Positions 25,982-33,746 of a stretch of 64,000 nucleotides of DNA are shown in pieces. Origin of the DNA: Bordetella sp. FB-8 (GTDB lineage: Bacteria > Pseudomonadota > Gammaproteobacteria > Burkholderiales > Burkholderiaceae_B). Made by a program: the position numbers and the translations under genes. The first letter of the stretch is position 1; each line of letters opens with the position of its first letter. The notes below the pieces were generated by a model. That model searched no databases. It saw nothing but the letters and a program-made list of their open reading frames with translations, and had not been told where the DNA came from. The DNA lies in NCBI RefSeq assembly GCF_000382185.1, contig NZ_KB907784.1, positions 2,744,633 to 2,808,632 on the forward strand, read 5' to 3'.

Positions 25982-27276
25982 GCCGCGGTCTCCCGCACGC
26001 CGGCACCGGGTGCCGGCGCCGCGACTGACTTTCCTTGCGGTCCGCAGCCCAGTCCTTGCGCGACGTCCAGCGCGCTTCGCATGCCATCTTCATGAAAGCC
26101 CCAGCCCCAGTAGGCACCGGCGTACCAGGTGTGTCGATGGCCCGATATTTCGTGTTTGCGCGCCTGGGCCGCCACGCAGGCCGAGGTGTAGACGGGATGC
26201 TCGTAATGCATTCTGGCCAGGACGGTGCCAGGATCGATGTCTTCGGTGCGGTTCAGCGTGACGATGAACGGATGGCGCGAGTCGATGCCTTGCAGGATGT
26301 TCATGCAATAGCTCACGGTGCAATCGCCCGCCGGATGCGCGGGTACGTAGGCATTCCAGGCGGCCCATGCCTTGCGGTTGCGCGGCAGCACCGAGGCGTC
26401 GGTGTGCAACACGACGTCATTCGAGCGGTACGCGATGGCCCCCAGGATGTCCCGCTCGGCCGGGCTCGCGTCCTCGAGCAGGCGCAATGCCTGGTCGCTG
26501 TGGCAAGCCAGTACGACCTGGTCGTAGGTGTCGGTTCCTTCTGCGGTTGCAACCAGGACGTGATCGGGCATGCGCCGCAGCGACAGCACCGGATGGGACG
26601 GCATCTCACGCACCGACCAGCATCGGCGCAATGCGCCGATGTAGCGCGACGATCCGCCCTGCACGACGCGCCACTGCGGCCGGCCGGCCACTTGCAGCAT
26701 CTGGTGATTGGCCATGAACTGCACCAGGTAGCGGGCGGGAAAATCCATGATGCGCTGCGCCGGGGCAGACCACAGCGCGGCACCCATGGGGAGCAGATGG
26801 TCTTGCCGGAACGCGTCGCCGTAGCGGTTCCCGGCCAGATAGTCGCCCAGGGACGGTCCTGGCCCTGGCTGTCGCAGCAGATCCGGCGATTCGCGATAGA
26901 AGCGCCGCAGGTCCTTGAGCATGCCCAGAAAACGCGGCGATACCAGATTGCGCCGCTGGCAGAACAGGGTGTCCAGATTGGTCGCCGAGTACTCCAGGCC
27001 GCTCGCCGCGTTTTGCACGGAAAAACTCATCGACGTGGGCTGTGACGGTACGCCCAGCTCGTCGAGCAGTTGCGTGAACAGCGGATAGTTTTCCGGATTG
27101 AACACGATGAATCCGGTATCGATCGCGTAGTGACGGCCTTCCTGTTCGATCTGATGGGTATGGGTGTGGCCGCCCAGACGCCCGCCGGCCTCGTACAGAG
27201 TGACCTGGTGCTGGCCAGACAGCCAGTAGGCGCTGGCCAGGCCTGAGATGCCCGATCCGATGACGGCGATGCGCAT
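25978..27276 (-). CDS. FAD/NAD(P)-dependent amine-oxidase-type oxidoreductase
   Basis: This 432-residue flavoprotein starts with the dinucleotide fold IAVIGSGISGLASAYWL and the amine-oxidase second motif YEAGGRLGGHTHT. The C-terminus has WYAGAYWGWGFHEDGMRSAL, the FAD-closing motif. It is the conserved partner of DUF1365 and CFA synthase in light- and sigma-controlled operons. It may dehydrogenate an acyl chain or isoprenoid. I set the start at the ATG at 27276, two bases after the desaturase stop; the longer frame to 27633 lies inside the desaturase gene. The true substrate is undetermined. Confidence 0.9.
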   Translation of the reverse strand: MRIAVIGSGISGLASAYWLSGQHQVTLYEAGGRLGGHTHTHQIEQEGRHYAIDTGFIVFNPENYPLFTQLLDELGVPSQPTSMSFSVQNAASGLEYSATNLDTLFCQRRNLVSPRFLGMLKDLRRFYRESPDLLRQPGPGPSLGDYLAGNRYGDAFRQDHLLPMGAALWSAPAQRIMDFPARYLVQFMANHQMLQVAGRPQWRVVQGGSSRYIGALRRCWSVREMPSHPVLSLRRMPDHVLVATAEGTDTYDQVVLACHSDQALRLLEDASPAERDILGAIAYRSNDVVLHTDASVLPRNRKAWAAWNAYVPAHPAGDCTVSYCMNILQGIDSRHPFIVTLNRTEDIDPGTVLARMHYEHPVYTSACVAAQARKHEISGHRHTWYAGAYWGWGFHEDGMRSALDVAQGLGCGPQGKSVAAPAPGAGVRETAA

Positions 27277-27278
27277 AG

Positions 27279-28262
27279 TCAATCCTTGCCTTTGTTCAGT
27301 ACCCAGACGGGGATGGGCTTGAGATCCCAGATCAGGCCGGTCTTGCCCAGCAGCCACAGTCCGTACCAGGTCAGGTCTACTTCGCGGCGGCGAAACCCCT
27401 GGCGCGCCGAGCCGGGATAGAAGTGGTGGTTGTTGTGCCAGCCTTCGCCCAGCGTCAGCAAGGCCAGCCAGAGATTGTTGCGGCTGTCGTCCCCGGTATG
27501 GAAGCGGGCTTTGCCCAGTTGGTGCGCCAGGGAATTGATGCAGAAAGTCGCGTGATAGACCGCAACGGTGGAAATGCAGAATCCCCATACGGCCATTTGC
27601 ATGCCGCTGGTCCCCCAGCCGGGTGCCAGCCACCGCAGCATGGCGCCAAGTCCATACATCGAGGCCAGGACGGCCAGGGGAACGGTTATGTCATAGCGGT
27701 CCAGCCAGCGCAGTTCGGGATAGCTGCGCAAGTCTGGAACCCGGTCCCAGTTCGTGGAAAAGGCGCGCCGGGTGAGGAACCAGCCGGTGTGGCTGCGCCA
27801 AAAGCCACGCCGGACTGGCGAGTGCAAATCGGCGTGTGTGTCGGCATGGGCGTGATGGCTGCGATGATGCGCCGCCCACCACAGCGGGCCGCGCTGCACG
27901 CACGACGCGCCCAGTATCGCGAAAACGAACTGCGCCGCGCGCGAGGTGCGAAACGCACGATGCGAGAAATAGCGGTGATAAAAGGCGGTCAGAAAGAACA
28001 TGCGCATGACGTACATCGTCAGCGCCGTCGCCACGGCGACGGGCGAAGCGCCTACCCACAGCACGCCCAGGCATCCAGCATGGATCAAAAAGAAGGGAAT
28101 TGCCCGCGGCCAATCGATACGGTCCCGGCTGGCGTCGTCCATCGCCGGGTATTGGTCCGCTCCCTGGGTATCGAACCAGCGCCGTAATGGTGTGGTCCAC
28201 GACGCCTGGGCTTGTGTGGCGGCACGATTCTGTGGCGCTGGAGCTTCGCAGCGATTTTTCAT
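27279..28262 (-). CDS. Fatty acid desaturase (acyl-CoA/acyl-lipid delta-9 type)
   Basis: This 327-residue integral membrane di-iron enzyme has the three histidine boxes in order: HRYFSHR (96-102), HHRSHH (132-137) and HNNHH (about 277), with four hydrophobic helices. It introduces a cis double bond into fatty acyl chains, giving the substrate needed by the CFA-type enzymes encoded downstream. It is first in the nine-gene operon. GGATCTGA precedes the ATG. Desaturation followed by methylene addition fits a membrane-remodelling pathway. The positional specificity is inferred. Confidence 0.93.
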   Translation of the reverse strand: MKNRCEAPAPQNRAATQAQASWTTPLRRWFDTQGADQYPAMDDASRDRIDWPRAIPFFLIHAGCLGVLWVGASPVAVATALTMYVMRMFFLTAFYHRYFSHRAFRTSRAAQFVFAILGASCVQRGPLWWAAHHRSHHAHADTHADLHSPVRRGFWRSHTGWFLTRRAFSTNWDRVPDLRSYPELRWLDRYDITVPLAVLASMYGLGAMLRWLAPGWGTSGMQMAVWGFCISTVAVYHATFCINSLAHQLGKARFHTGDDSRNNLWLALLTLGEGWHNNHHFYPGSARQGFRRREVDLTWYGLWLLGKTGLIWDLKPIPVWVLNKGKD

Positions 28263-28339
28263 TTCAGATCCTGTCTGTGCTCGTTCTTGTGCTTTCTAAT
28301 ACGCACCGCAGTCCGGAATGGATGCGCTGGTGTAAACCC

Positions 28340-29137
28340 TTATTTTTCGATGCCGCACCGGGACACCAGCGGTTCGGTCTCTGCATGGTCGATCTGCAGC
28401 GCCGAGGGCGGACCATATCGTCTGTTGGCTGGAAATTCGATGCGCACTTGCTGCGTGTCGCCTTGATCGCTGTGGATGTTGCCGATGCCCTCGAAGCGAA
28501 GCAGGCGGCGCTCTTTTATCGAGTAGGTCACCTCGATCGAGGGGAGCACGAAGCCATACCACGCATTCAGGCTCAGCTTGAAGCGGCGCGCGGGCTGACC
28601 CTGGTACGTTGCATCGGAGGTGCGTATAGCCAGATGCAGGTATTTCAGCCGGCTGGGAACAAGGAACGCGACTTCGGTGTCCTGCCCGGCGCCGAGCGCC
28701 TTCCAATGGCTGCGCAGGTAGGCATCGAATCCCGCATCGATCACAGCGTTGCGCGGGGTCGGAAGTTGCGCGGTCCGGCGCGGCGCGCCGAGGCTGCTTC
28801 GCACATAAACCTGGCGCTCATCGCCACGGCCGGTCACGCCCTCGATGTAGCCGCTGCGGCTGTCCTCGAATTCGAAGTCCGGCGCGGCGTCCTCGATCCC
28901 GCCGTCCAGGCGTTCTCGGGCAAACGGCTTGCCGTTGGGGCAGCGATACAGCACGATGTGTTGCTGCGCGCCGCGATTGCGCACAACCCAATGTTCTTCG
29001 CTATAGACCAGCTTGCCGCCGTCGCGGGCGTAGGCCAGCCCCACGTAGTGCTGCGCGGCCGCTGCCGGTGCCGCGTGCGCCGCCGGCAGAAAATGGGCGG
29101 CCAGCAGTAGCGCGATGGGCCAATGCGTGATTCTCAT
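28340..29137 (-). CDS. Secreted protein of unknown function
   Basis: This 265-residue exported protein has a signal peptide ending AAHAAPAAAAQ at about residue 22. It is then mostly beta-strand-like, with motifs such as QHIVLYRCPNGKPFARERLD and a C-terminal HAETEPLVSRCGIEK; I do not recognise the family with certainty. The two cysteines at either end may pair in the periplasm. Its start overlaps the hydrolase stop by ATGA (29134-29137), so the two are one unit, and 77 bases separate it from the lipid operon. A lipid-linked periplasmic role is only a guess. Confidence 0.7.
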   Translation of the reverse strand: MRITHWPIALLLAAHFLPAAHAAPAAAAQHYVGLAYARDGGKLVYSEEHWVVRNRGAQQHIVLYRCPNGKPFARERLDGGIEDAAPDFEFEDSRSGYIEGVTGRGDERQVYVRSSLGAPRRTAQLPTPRNAVIDAGFDAYLRSHWKALGAGQDTEVAFLVPSRLKYLHLAIRTSDATYQGQPARRFKLSLNAWYGFVLPSIEVTYSIKERRLLRFEGIGNIHSDQGDTQQVRIEFPANRRYGPPSALQIDHAETEPLVSRCGIEK

Positions 29138-30003
29138 GATTGCGCCAGCCCGATTGCGGCCCCGCGACGCTTGCCCAGGAAAGCGCAGAGGTCCTGCAGC
29201 ACGGGAGCGCGCCAGCGCAGCGGGCGGGCCAGGGCACCCACGAGCATCTCGTGACCCAGCCCGCGATAGCGGATCGACTGGACATCGGCTTTCGCAGCCG
29301 ACAATGCCTGGGCAAGGCCGTCGGTATTGCGCCGTGGATCCACCATGCTGTCGGCCGAGCCCGCCATCAGAAGCGCCGGTGGCGCGCCGATATGCGCATG
29401 GACGACGGGTTGGGAGTCAGCGGGCGTGCGCGGGTAATGAAAGACCGGCCGGACCGTGCGGGTCTGGATGGGCAGGAAGTCGTAAGGACCCGCCATGCCC
29501 ACCCACCCGGCCAGCATGGCGGGCGACCCGCCATGGGCCTGTAACCAGCGTCGGTCCAGGGCGAGCATCGCCGCGTTGTACGCGCCCGCGCTGTGGCCCA
29601 CGAGATAGAGCCTCGCAGGATCGCCGCCGTAGGGGGCGCAATGCTGCGCAGCCCACGCCACGGCCTGGGCGCAGTCATGGAGAAAGTCGGGATAAGCCGC
29701 CTGGGGATAGAGTTGGTAATCGGCGATGACCGTGACATAGCCGCGCGAGGCGAGCGCGTCGCCCACGAACTTGTAGTCGGCGCGTGCGCCGCTGCGCCAG
29801 CTTCCGCCGTAGAAGAACACCACGACCGGCGCCCCGGCGGCACGCCACGGGATATAGATGTCCAGCTGCTGACGCGGTCCGCGGCCATAGGAAACGCCCT
29901 GGACGACCTGGCAGGCGTCTGCAGGGATGACGCCATTGATCAACGCCAGCGGCGAGCGCGTGGTCAATGCCTGCAGGGCTGCCCCGAGCCAGACGCTACG
30001 CAT
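29134..30003 (-). CDS. Alpha/beta-hydrolase (BD-FAE/esterase type)
   Basis: This 289-residue hydrolase has an oxyanion motif FFYGGSWRSG at about residue 62, the nucleophile elbow GHSAGAYN (Ser at about 137), an Asp in ADSMVDPR, and a His in RYRGLGHEM. It is an esterase or lipase of the feruloyl-esterase-like subgroup; the N-terminus has a hydrophobic stretch that may anchor or export it. It is first in the two-gene unit with the secreted protein. The substrate is not determinable; in this lipid-rich neighbourhood a lipid ester is plausible. Confidence 0.85.
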   Translation of the reverse strand: MRSVWLGAALQALTTRSPLALINGVIPADACQVVQGVSYGRGPRQQLDIYIPWRAAGAPVVVFFYGGSWRSGARADYKFVGDALASRGYVTVIADYQLYPQAAYPDFLHDCAQAVAWAAQHCAPYGGDPARLYLVGHSAGAYNAAMLALDRRWLQAHGGSPAMLAGWVGMAGPYDFLPIQTRTVRPVFHYPRTPADSQPVVHAHIGAPPALLMAGSADSMVDPRRNTDGLAQALSAAKADVQSIRYRGLGHEMLVGALARPLRWRAPVLQDLCAFLGKRRGAAIGLAQS

Positions 30004-30190
30004 GTGGATTCCCGGGTAAATTGAAAGTCGGGCTCATGATGTCCGTATATGAATCGACAGTACTATTTACGGACGGGGATCCGGTTTGGATGCGGTCGGC
30101 GGCGAAATTGTCCCGAATCCGTCTCGCAGGTCAGGACCGCCAGTCTCGCCAGCGGCCCGGCGTGACGAGGGCGCATGGGCTGGCGACCGG

Positions 30191-30916
30191 TCAGGTTCGT
30201 TTGGGCAACAGCGAGAAAAACTCGGAGCGCAGGCTCTTGTCTTGGAGAAATGCGCCGCGCATCACGCTGTTGACCATTTTCGACTGATCGTCCTTGACGC
30301 CGCGCCAGTGCATGCAGAAATGGTCGGCTTCAAGCACGAGGGCAACCCCCTTGGGAGCAAGCCGGGTCTCCAGCAGATCGGCAAGCTGCTTGATGGCCTC
30401 TTCCTGAATCTGCGGACGCGACATGATCCAGTGCGCCAGGCGCGCGTACTTGGACAGGCCGATGAGGTTGGAGTCCTGGTCGGGCAGCACGCCGATCCAC
30501 AGGCGCCCCATGATCGGGCACAGATGATGCGAGCAGGCGCTGCGCACGGTGATCGGTCCGACGATCATCAATTCGTCGAGTTGCTCCACATTGGGGAACT
30601 CGGTCACGCCCGGCACGGGTTCGTAGCGTCCGGCGAACGTCTCGCGCAGGAACATCTTGGCGACGCGCTTTGCGGTTTCGTGCGAGTTGTGATCGTTGTC
30701 GACGTCGATCACCAGGGACCGAAGCACCGATTGCAGGCGGGCGGCGACCTCCTCCTGCAGTTGATCGATTTCGCCTTCCCGCAGGTAATCGGAAATGTTG
30801 TCGTTGGCGTGAAAGCGTACGCCCGCGCTCAGCAAACGCTGCCGAATTCGCTGCGAAAGCGGCACATCCTCCGTCGCGGCGGTCATGGCAGGCATGGTTT
30901 TGACGATTGCATCCAT
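30191..30916 (-). CDS. folE: GTP cyclohydrolase I
   Basis: This 241-residue enzyme opens GTP to dihydroneopterin triphosphate, the first step of folate or pterin synthesis. The zinc-binding SACSHHLCP motif lies at about residues 128-136, and the second conserved block DHFCMHWRGVKD supplies the other cysteine. The start at 30916 has GGAGACA upstream. It lies 41 bases after the litR-like gene and is probably co-transcribed. In light-response operons, folE is thought to feed the pterin/deazaflavin antenna of photolyase or cryptochrome, so here it is likely an inducible second copy. Confidence 0.94.
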   Translation of the reverse strand: MDAIVKTMPAMTAATEDVPLSQRIRQRLLSAGVRFHANDNISDYLREGEIDQLQEEVAARLQSVLRSLVIDVDNDHNSHETAKRVAKMFLRETFAGRYEPVPGVTEFPNVEQLDELMIVGPITVRSACSHHLCPIMGRLWIGVLPDQDSNLIGLSKYARLAHWIMSRPQIQEEAIKQLADLLETRLAPKGVALVLEADHFCMHWRGVKDDQSKMVNSVMRGAFLQDKSLRSEFFSLLPKRT

Positions 30917-30957
30917 TTGATGTCTCCATTGTCGAGGCCCGTGGCGGGCCTCGCAGA

Positions 30958-31944
30958 TCACGACGGCCTTGAGTCCAGATGGCCCGCCGCCACGCGCTCC
31001 AATGCCGTTTCAAAGGCATGGCGTGCTTGGTTGGAAATATCGCCCAGCAACCGGTGAAGCATGCGGTCGGCAGGCGTTGCTATCGAACAGTTGTCGCTGT
31101 AGGTCTCGAATGCATCGAGTTGCAGGATCAATTCGACGATGTGCCGGGGGCACTCGCAGGTCACCGCCTGCGCCAGCCCCGTCATGGCCTTCAGTTCGCG
31201 CTCGTCAAAGCGCCTCTGGCGCCGGCCACCCCCGGGAGCAAGCGGTAGATCATCGATCGCGTCGCGGGCCAGGTCGCGCAGCATTTGGCGCATTTCGGAC
31301 CGGTTGGCGGGGCGGCGGTACAGACGCACGCCGGCCAGCTGCAAGCTGTCCGCCGCGCTGTTGGCGCCAAAGGCGTACACCACGGCAACGGCGCGGTAGG
31401 CCGCGCCGCGGATGGCTTGGACGATTTTTTCGGCTGTGTCGTCTTGCAGGCCGGAAATTTCGATGATCAGGATGTCGCCGGCCCGCTGCCCGAGCGTTTC
31501 CAGTTCTTGCAGGCCGGCGATCGTGGCGCCGATCTGCAATCCGCGCAGCTTGAGCTCCGAGCCATCGTCCCGGATGCGCTCGGCCAGAGCCTCGCCTACG
31601 ATGGCCAGATGCAGGTCTTGCCGTGCTTGTTTTGTGTGGGTCGGGGCGGCGTGATGCTGGGGCGCCGGATGCCCCCGGTCAAGCGAAGCCAACTGCGCAT
31701 CGTCGAACCGGGCAATCGAACCGATGGCATAGCCGCTGTCGACCAGCGACTTCAAAAGCGTCAGGCGCTGAACGTCCTGCTCCGAGTAGAGCCTCTGGCC
31801 CGAAGCGGTGGTCGGCGGCGCGACGATGCCGTACCTGCGCTCCCAGATGCGCAAGGTGGTCACGGGCATGCCGACCAGGCGGGCCGCCTGACCGCTGCGG
31901 TATCCGTGGTGGGTTTCGGTATCTGTGGCTTTGCTGCGTGTCAT
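30958..31944 (-). CDS. LitR/CarH-like MerR-family regulator lacking cobalamin motifs
   Basis: This 328-residue regulator has an N-terminal MerR helix-turn-helix (YRSGQAARLVGMPVTTLRIW, residues 15-34, then a wing to about 75). A linker leads to a Rossmann-like domain (about 110-225) that matches the B12-binding region of LitR/CarH in position. The helical-bundle W-x9-EH and the D-x-H-x-x-G cobalamin motifs are both absent. A C-terminal extension has Cys263-x-Cys265-Pro-x-His268 and Cys286, which could bind metal or an iron-sulfur cluster. The start is the ATG at 31944. It is presumably the light-responsive repressor of this locus and of itself. Confidence 0.87.
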   Translation of the reverse strand: MTRSKATDTETHHGYRSGQAARLVGMPVTTLRIWERRYGIVAPPTTASGQRLYSEQDVQRLTLLKSLVDSGYAIGSIARFDDAQLASLDRGHPAPQHHAAPTHTKQARQDLHLAIVGEALAERIRDDGSELKLRGLQIGATIAGLQELETLGQRAGDILIIEISGLQDDTAEKIVQAIRGAAYRAVAVVYAFGANSAADSLQLAGVRLYRRPANRSEMRQMLRDLARDAIDDLPLAPGGGRRQRRFDERELKAMTGLAQAVTCECPRHIVELILQLDAFETYSDNCSIATPADRMLHRLLGDISNQARHAFETALERVAAGHLDSRPS

Positions 31945-31986
31945 TGTGGGTTTGCTGGACGAATCGAGGTCGCGAGTATGATGCAA

Positions 31987-32015
31987 AATATATTCAATTT
32001 GAATCCAAATATCAA
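31987..32015 (-). promoter_or_regulatory. litR-like promoter with palindromic operator in the spacer
   Basis: On the minus strand, -35 TTGATA (32015-32010) and -10 TATATT (31992-31987) are separated by exactly 17 bases. The spacer contains the perfect palindrome ATTCAATTTGAAT (31992-32004), overlapping the -10. A MerR-type operator within the spacer is the arrangement used by many repressors of this family. The sequence match is direct; the function is inferred. Confidence 0.75.
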
Positions 32016-32022
32016 GAAAAAT

Positions 32023-32041
32023 TAGATTCAAAATGAATCTA
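32023..32041. promoter_or_regulatory. Second palindrome, candidate LitR-type operator for the photolyase-side promoter
   Basis: TAGATTCAAAATGAATCTA is a perfect 8-base palindrome around a 3-base centre, and it shares the half-site ATTCA-N3-TGAAT with the one in the litR promoter, 34 bases between centres. It ends at a possible plus-strand -10 (TATATT, 32040-32045), so it would occupy the spacer of the divergent promoter. No good -35 is visible. Confidence 0.7.
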
Positions 32042-32183
32042 TATTGTAAATTCTAATGGGAATTGGCAAAATTGACGCGGAAATAACGCTATAAATGAAT
32101 TCGAATAGTATATTGTCGACTTCATATTGACTCGTTTAATTTCGGGCGCGCTGCGGCGCAGGGCGCCTATCGAGAAATAAGCC

Positions 32184-32906
32184 ATGACTGCCTTGCGCCT
32201 CGTACTGGGCGATCAATTGAACCCGCTGCACAGCTGGTTCTCCCGGCGTGACACCGACGTCGTCTACATCTTGATGGAAGTGCGCCAGGAGACCGACTAT
32301 GTGGTGCATCATGCGCAAAAAATCATTGCCATTTTTGCCGCTATGCGCGAATTCGCCCGGACGCTGCTGGATGCGGGACATCGGGTTCACTACGTCGCGC
32401 TGGACGATCCGCGCAACCGCCAGTCTCTTGCCGCCAATCTTCGGCAACTGGTGGTGCAATACCAAGCGCGGTTGCTGGATTACCAGGCTCCGGACGAATG
32501 GCGGGTGGACCAGGAGCTGGCGGCCTTGTCGCGCGGCTCTTGCCTGCAGGTAACGCAGGTCGACAGCGAGCATTTCTATACCTCGCGCGTCGAATTGGCC
32601 CAGTTCTTCGGTGCGCGTGAAACCTGGCTCATGGAATCGTTCTACCGCCACATGCGCCAATGCACCGGTGTGCTGGTCGGGTCTGACGGCAAGCCGCGGG
32701 GCGGGCGCTGGACTTTCGATCACGACAACCGCAAGTCCTGGCGCGGCGATCCGCCCGTTCCGCAGGCGGCACTGCCCTTGCACGATCACAGTCCGCTTTG
32801 GCGCACACTTCAGGCACAGGGGCAGCTCGCGTCCTTGTCCGGCGATGCCCGCGCGGCGCTGCGCCAGCAGGCCGGGATTTGGCTCGATCGGATCGATGTA
32901 CTCTAA
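32184..32906 (+). CDS. Photolyase-related protein reduced to the N-terminal domain
   Basis: This 240-residue protein matches the N-terminal alpha/beta domain (DPRP, about 220 residues) of the iron-sulfur bacterial cryptochrome/photolyase group: LRLVLGDQLNP at the start, a YVVHHAQKI segment, and GGRWTFDHDNRKSW near residue 180. Full-length members exceed 500 residues because a FAD- and iron-sulfur-binding helical domain follows; here the frame stops about 60 residues after FDHDNRK, and no photolyase sequence remains in any frame before the next gene. The product cannot bind the catalytic flavin in the usual way, so it is a relic or a repurposed antenna-type protein. No clear RBS is present. 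Confidence 0.85.
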   Translation: MTALRLVLGDQLNPLHSWFSRRDTDVVYILMEVRQETDYVVHHAQKIIAIFAAMREFARTLLDAGHRVHYVALDDPRNRQSLAANLRQLVVQYQARLLDYQAPDEWRVDQELAALSRGSCLQVTQVDSEHFYTSRVELAQFFGARETWLMESFYRHMRQCTGVLVGSDGKPRGGRWTFDHDNRKSWRGDPPVPQAALPLHDHSPLWRTLQAQGQLASLSGDARAALRQQAGIWLDRIDVL

Positions 32907-32917
32907 GGCCTGCAATC

Positions 32918-33091
32918 ATGTCGTGCGCGGCAACCAAATTCAAAAAAGGCTTTTTGCCGGAAAAGCCCTGCGAACGATGCGGCCGCCCGATGCAATGGCG
33001 GCACAAGTGGGCTCGCCATTGGGACCAGGTCAAGTATTGCTCGGAACGCTGCCGGCGCCAGCGGTCAGAGGTGAACACACCGCGAGGGTAA
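32918..33091 (+). CDS. DUF2256 small zinc-ribbon-like protein
   Basis: This 57-residue protein has CERCGRPMQWRHKWARHWDQV followed by YCSERCRR, the complete DUF2256 signature: Cys18-x2-Cys21 and Cys41-x3-Cys45, likely a zinc site. DUF2256 genes usually sit beside photolyase/cryptochrome genes, as here (12 bases after the truncated photolyase gene, 5 before the lipocalin gene). The role is unknown; a partner in the iron-sulfur photolyase system is plausible. Confidence 0.87.
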   Translation: MSCAATKFKKGFLPEKPCERCGRPMQWRHKWARHWDQVKYCSERCRRQRSEVNTPRG

Positions 33092-33095
33092 GGCC

Positions 33096-33659
33096 ATGAT
33101 GAAATGCTTTCTTGCTCCGATGCGCGATCGGGTCCGCGCCATCGCGCTGGTATGGATGTGCGGCCTGCTGACTGCCTGCACGACGCAGGCGCCTGCGGGC
33201 ATCCAGCCCGTGCGTGGCTTTGACGCGCAGCGATACCTGGGCCGCTGGTATGAAATCGCGCGGCTCGATCACGCCTTCGAGCGTGGGCTGACCGACGTCA
33301 GCGCCACCTACGAAGCCCGAGGCGACTCAGGGCTGACTGTCATAAACCGGGGCTACGACGCATCGACCGCAACCTGGAAATCGGCCCGCGGCCGTGCCTA
33401 TTTCAACGGTCCGACCGATGTCGCATCGCTGAAGGTATCTTTCTTTGGGCCATTTTTCGGCGGCTATCACGTGGTGGCGCTGGATACGGACTATCAATGG
33501 GCAATGGTCGTTGGCAACGACCGCAGCTATTTGTGGATACTGTCGCGCACCCCGCAGCTTTCCGAGTCCGTCAAGGCCAGCCTCGTGGCGCAGGCAGACC
33601 GCCTTGGGTTCGATACCGGAAAATTGGTCTGGGTGCCCCAGACGCGGGCGGCTCAGTGA
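33096..33659 (+). CDS. Second Blc-type lipocalin lipoprotein
   Basis: This 187-residue lipoprotein has a signal peptide with lipobox LLTAC at about residue 27, then the lipocalin signature YLGRWYEIARLDHAFERG and the C-terminal YLWILSRTPQLSESVKASL. It is a paralogue of the operon lipocalin at 20869-21420 and lies on the photolyase side of the locus, 5 bases after DUF2256, presumably in one transcript. Two copies in a single light-stress locus suggest lipid trafficking is part of the response. Confidence 0.92.
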   Translation: MMKCFLAPMRDRVRAIALVWMCGLLTACTTQAPAGIQPVRGFDAQRYLGRWYEIARLDHAFERGLTDVSATYEARGDSGLTVINRGYDASTATWKSARGRAYFNGPTDVASLKVSFFGPFFGGYHVVALDTDYQWAMVVGNDRSYLWILSRTPQLSESVKASLVAQADRLGFDTGKLVWVPQTRAAQ

Positions 33660-33746
33660 ACGCGCTGCGGCGCCGGCGCATCCACAAGGCAGGCCTTCCT
33701 ACCTTTTGGATGCACGCGTGCGCCCTGGATACGGCCCGCGGCGAAA

